Source: Neobacillus sp. PS3-34
GTDB lineage: Bacteria; Bacillota; Bacilli; Bacillales; Cytobacillaceae
Direction: 5' to 3'
Assembly (NCBI RefSeq): GCF_030915465.1
Contig: NZ_CP133267.1
Coordinates: forward strand, 3,130,501-3,194,500
DNA: 64,000 nt
Positions 63,986-64,000 of this stretch are shown here, one piece after another. Numbering within the stretch: position 1 is the stretch's first letter; the number at the start of each line of letters is the position of its first letter. A program made the translations under genes and the position numbers. The notes below the pieces were generated by a model. The model ran no database searches and was not told the origin of the DNA. It saw only the letters and a list, made by a program, of their open reading frames with translations.

Positions 63986-64000
63986 GAATGAGAGTTCCTT

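Overview
The window looks like the chromosome of a Bacillaceae species, Bacillus in the broad sense (for example Mesobacillus- or Cytobacillus-like). The signs are AGGAGG-type ribosome sites, TTG/GTG starts, many hairpin-plus-T terminators, a TPP riboswitch, a sigma-54 roc promoter, and a yugE-yugF-yugI...yuzA-yugJ-pgi-yugN-yugO gene order that matches my memory of B. subtilis. I saw no rRNA, tRNA, CRISPR array or intact insertion sequence.

Layout. 1-12.8 kb: the yug/pgi block, interrupted between yugI and yuzA by an arginine/ornithine catabolic module (rocR divergent from rocA-rocD-rocG, with a sigma-54 promoter and two inverted-repeat activator sites). 12.9-15.6 kb: an IS1182-type/chemotaxis-receptor chimera, a GC-rich repeat, and an MFS pump with a winged-helix regulator. 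15.7-24.4 kb: a YkoS/YkoT-like membrane protein and glycosyltransferase pair, LysE exporter, YteA-like zinc-finger protein, CDF and CorA metal transporters, and small proteins. 24.5-28.9 kb: a phosphate-uptake cluster (a secreted propeller protein, pstS, pstC, pstA, no pstB) behind TTTACA repeats. 29.1-33.5 kb: two tandem secreted subtilases followed by an NprR-like TPR regulator and a tiny secreted peptide, a candidate quorum-sensing module. 33.5-36.3 kb: TPP riboswitch and thiM-thiD-thiE. 36.4-41.8 kb: a TetR/MFS drug pump, an unknown acidic protein, and a Gfo/Idh oxidoreductase with an M20 peptidase. 41.8-42.4 kb: a noncoding element with long terminal inverted repeats. 43.3-45.8 kb: lgt, DUF202, TlpA-like thioredoxin and a membrane protein. 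45.9-51.4 kb: a sulfane-sulfur detoxification cluster (rhodaneses, DsrE, TusA-rhodanese, rhodanese-persulfide dioxygenase, TusA, TauE, DUF302) carrying TACCC-N4-GGGTA operators. 51.4-60.6 kb: an SgrR-like regulator with MFS divergon, a TerD/TerB protein, and a sugar ABC importer with a MalR-like LacI regulator. 60.8-64 kb: DinB, a chemotaxis receptor, and csoR-copZ with copper-type operators.

The main technical observation is that fifteen normally intact genes are broken by about 22 one- or two-base indels, and most of these lie on or next to a GGCC tetramer. That looks like systematic sequencing error at a methylated GGCC site (a HaeIII/BsuRI-type methylase in the host) rather than gene decay, so these genes are annotated here as probably intact. 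The most interesting biology is the subtilase/NprR-like/peptide module, the persulfide regulon whose regulator is not in the window, the secreted propeller partner of PstS, and the 640-bp inverted-repeat element.
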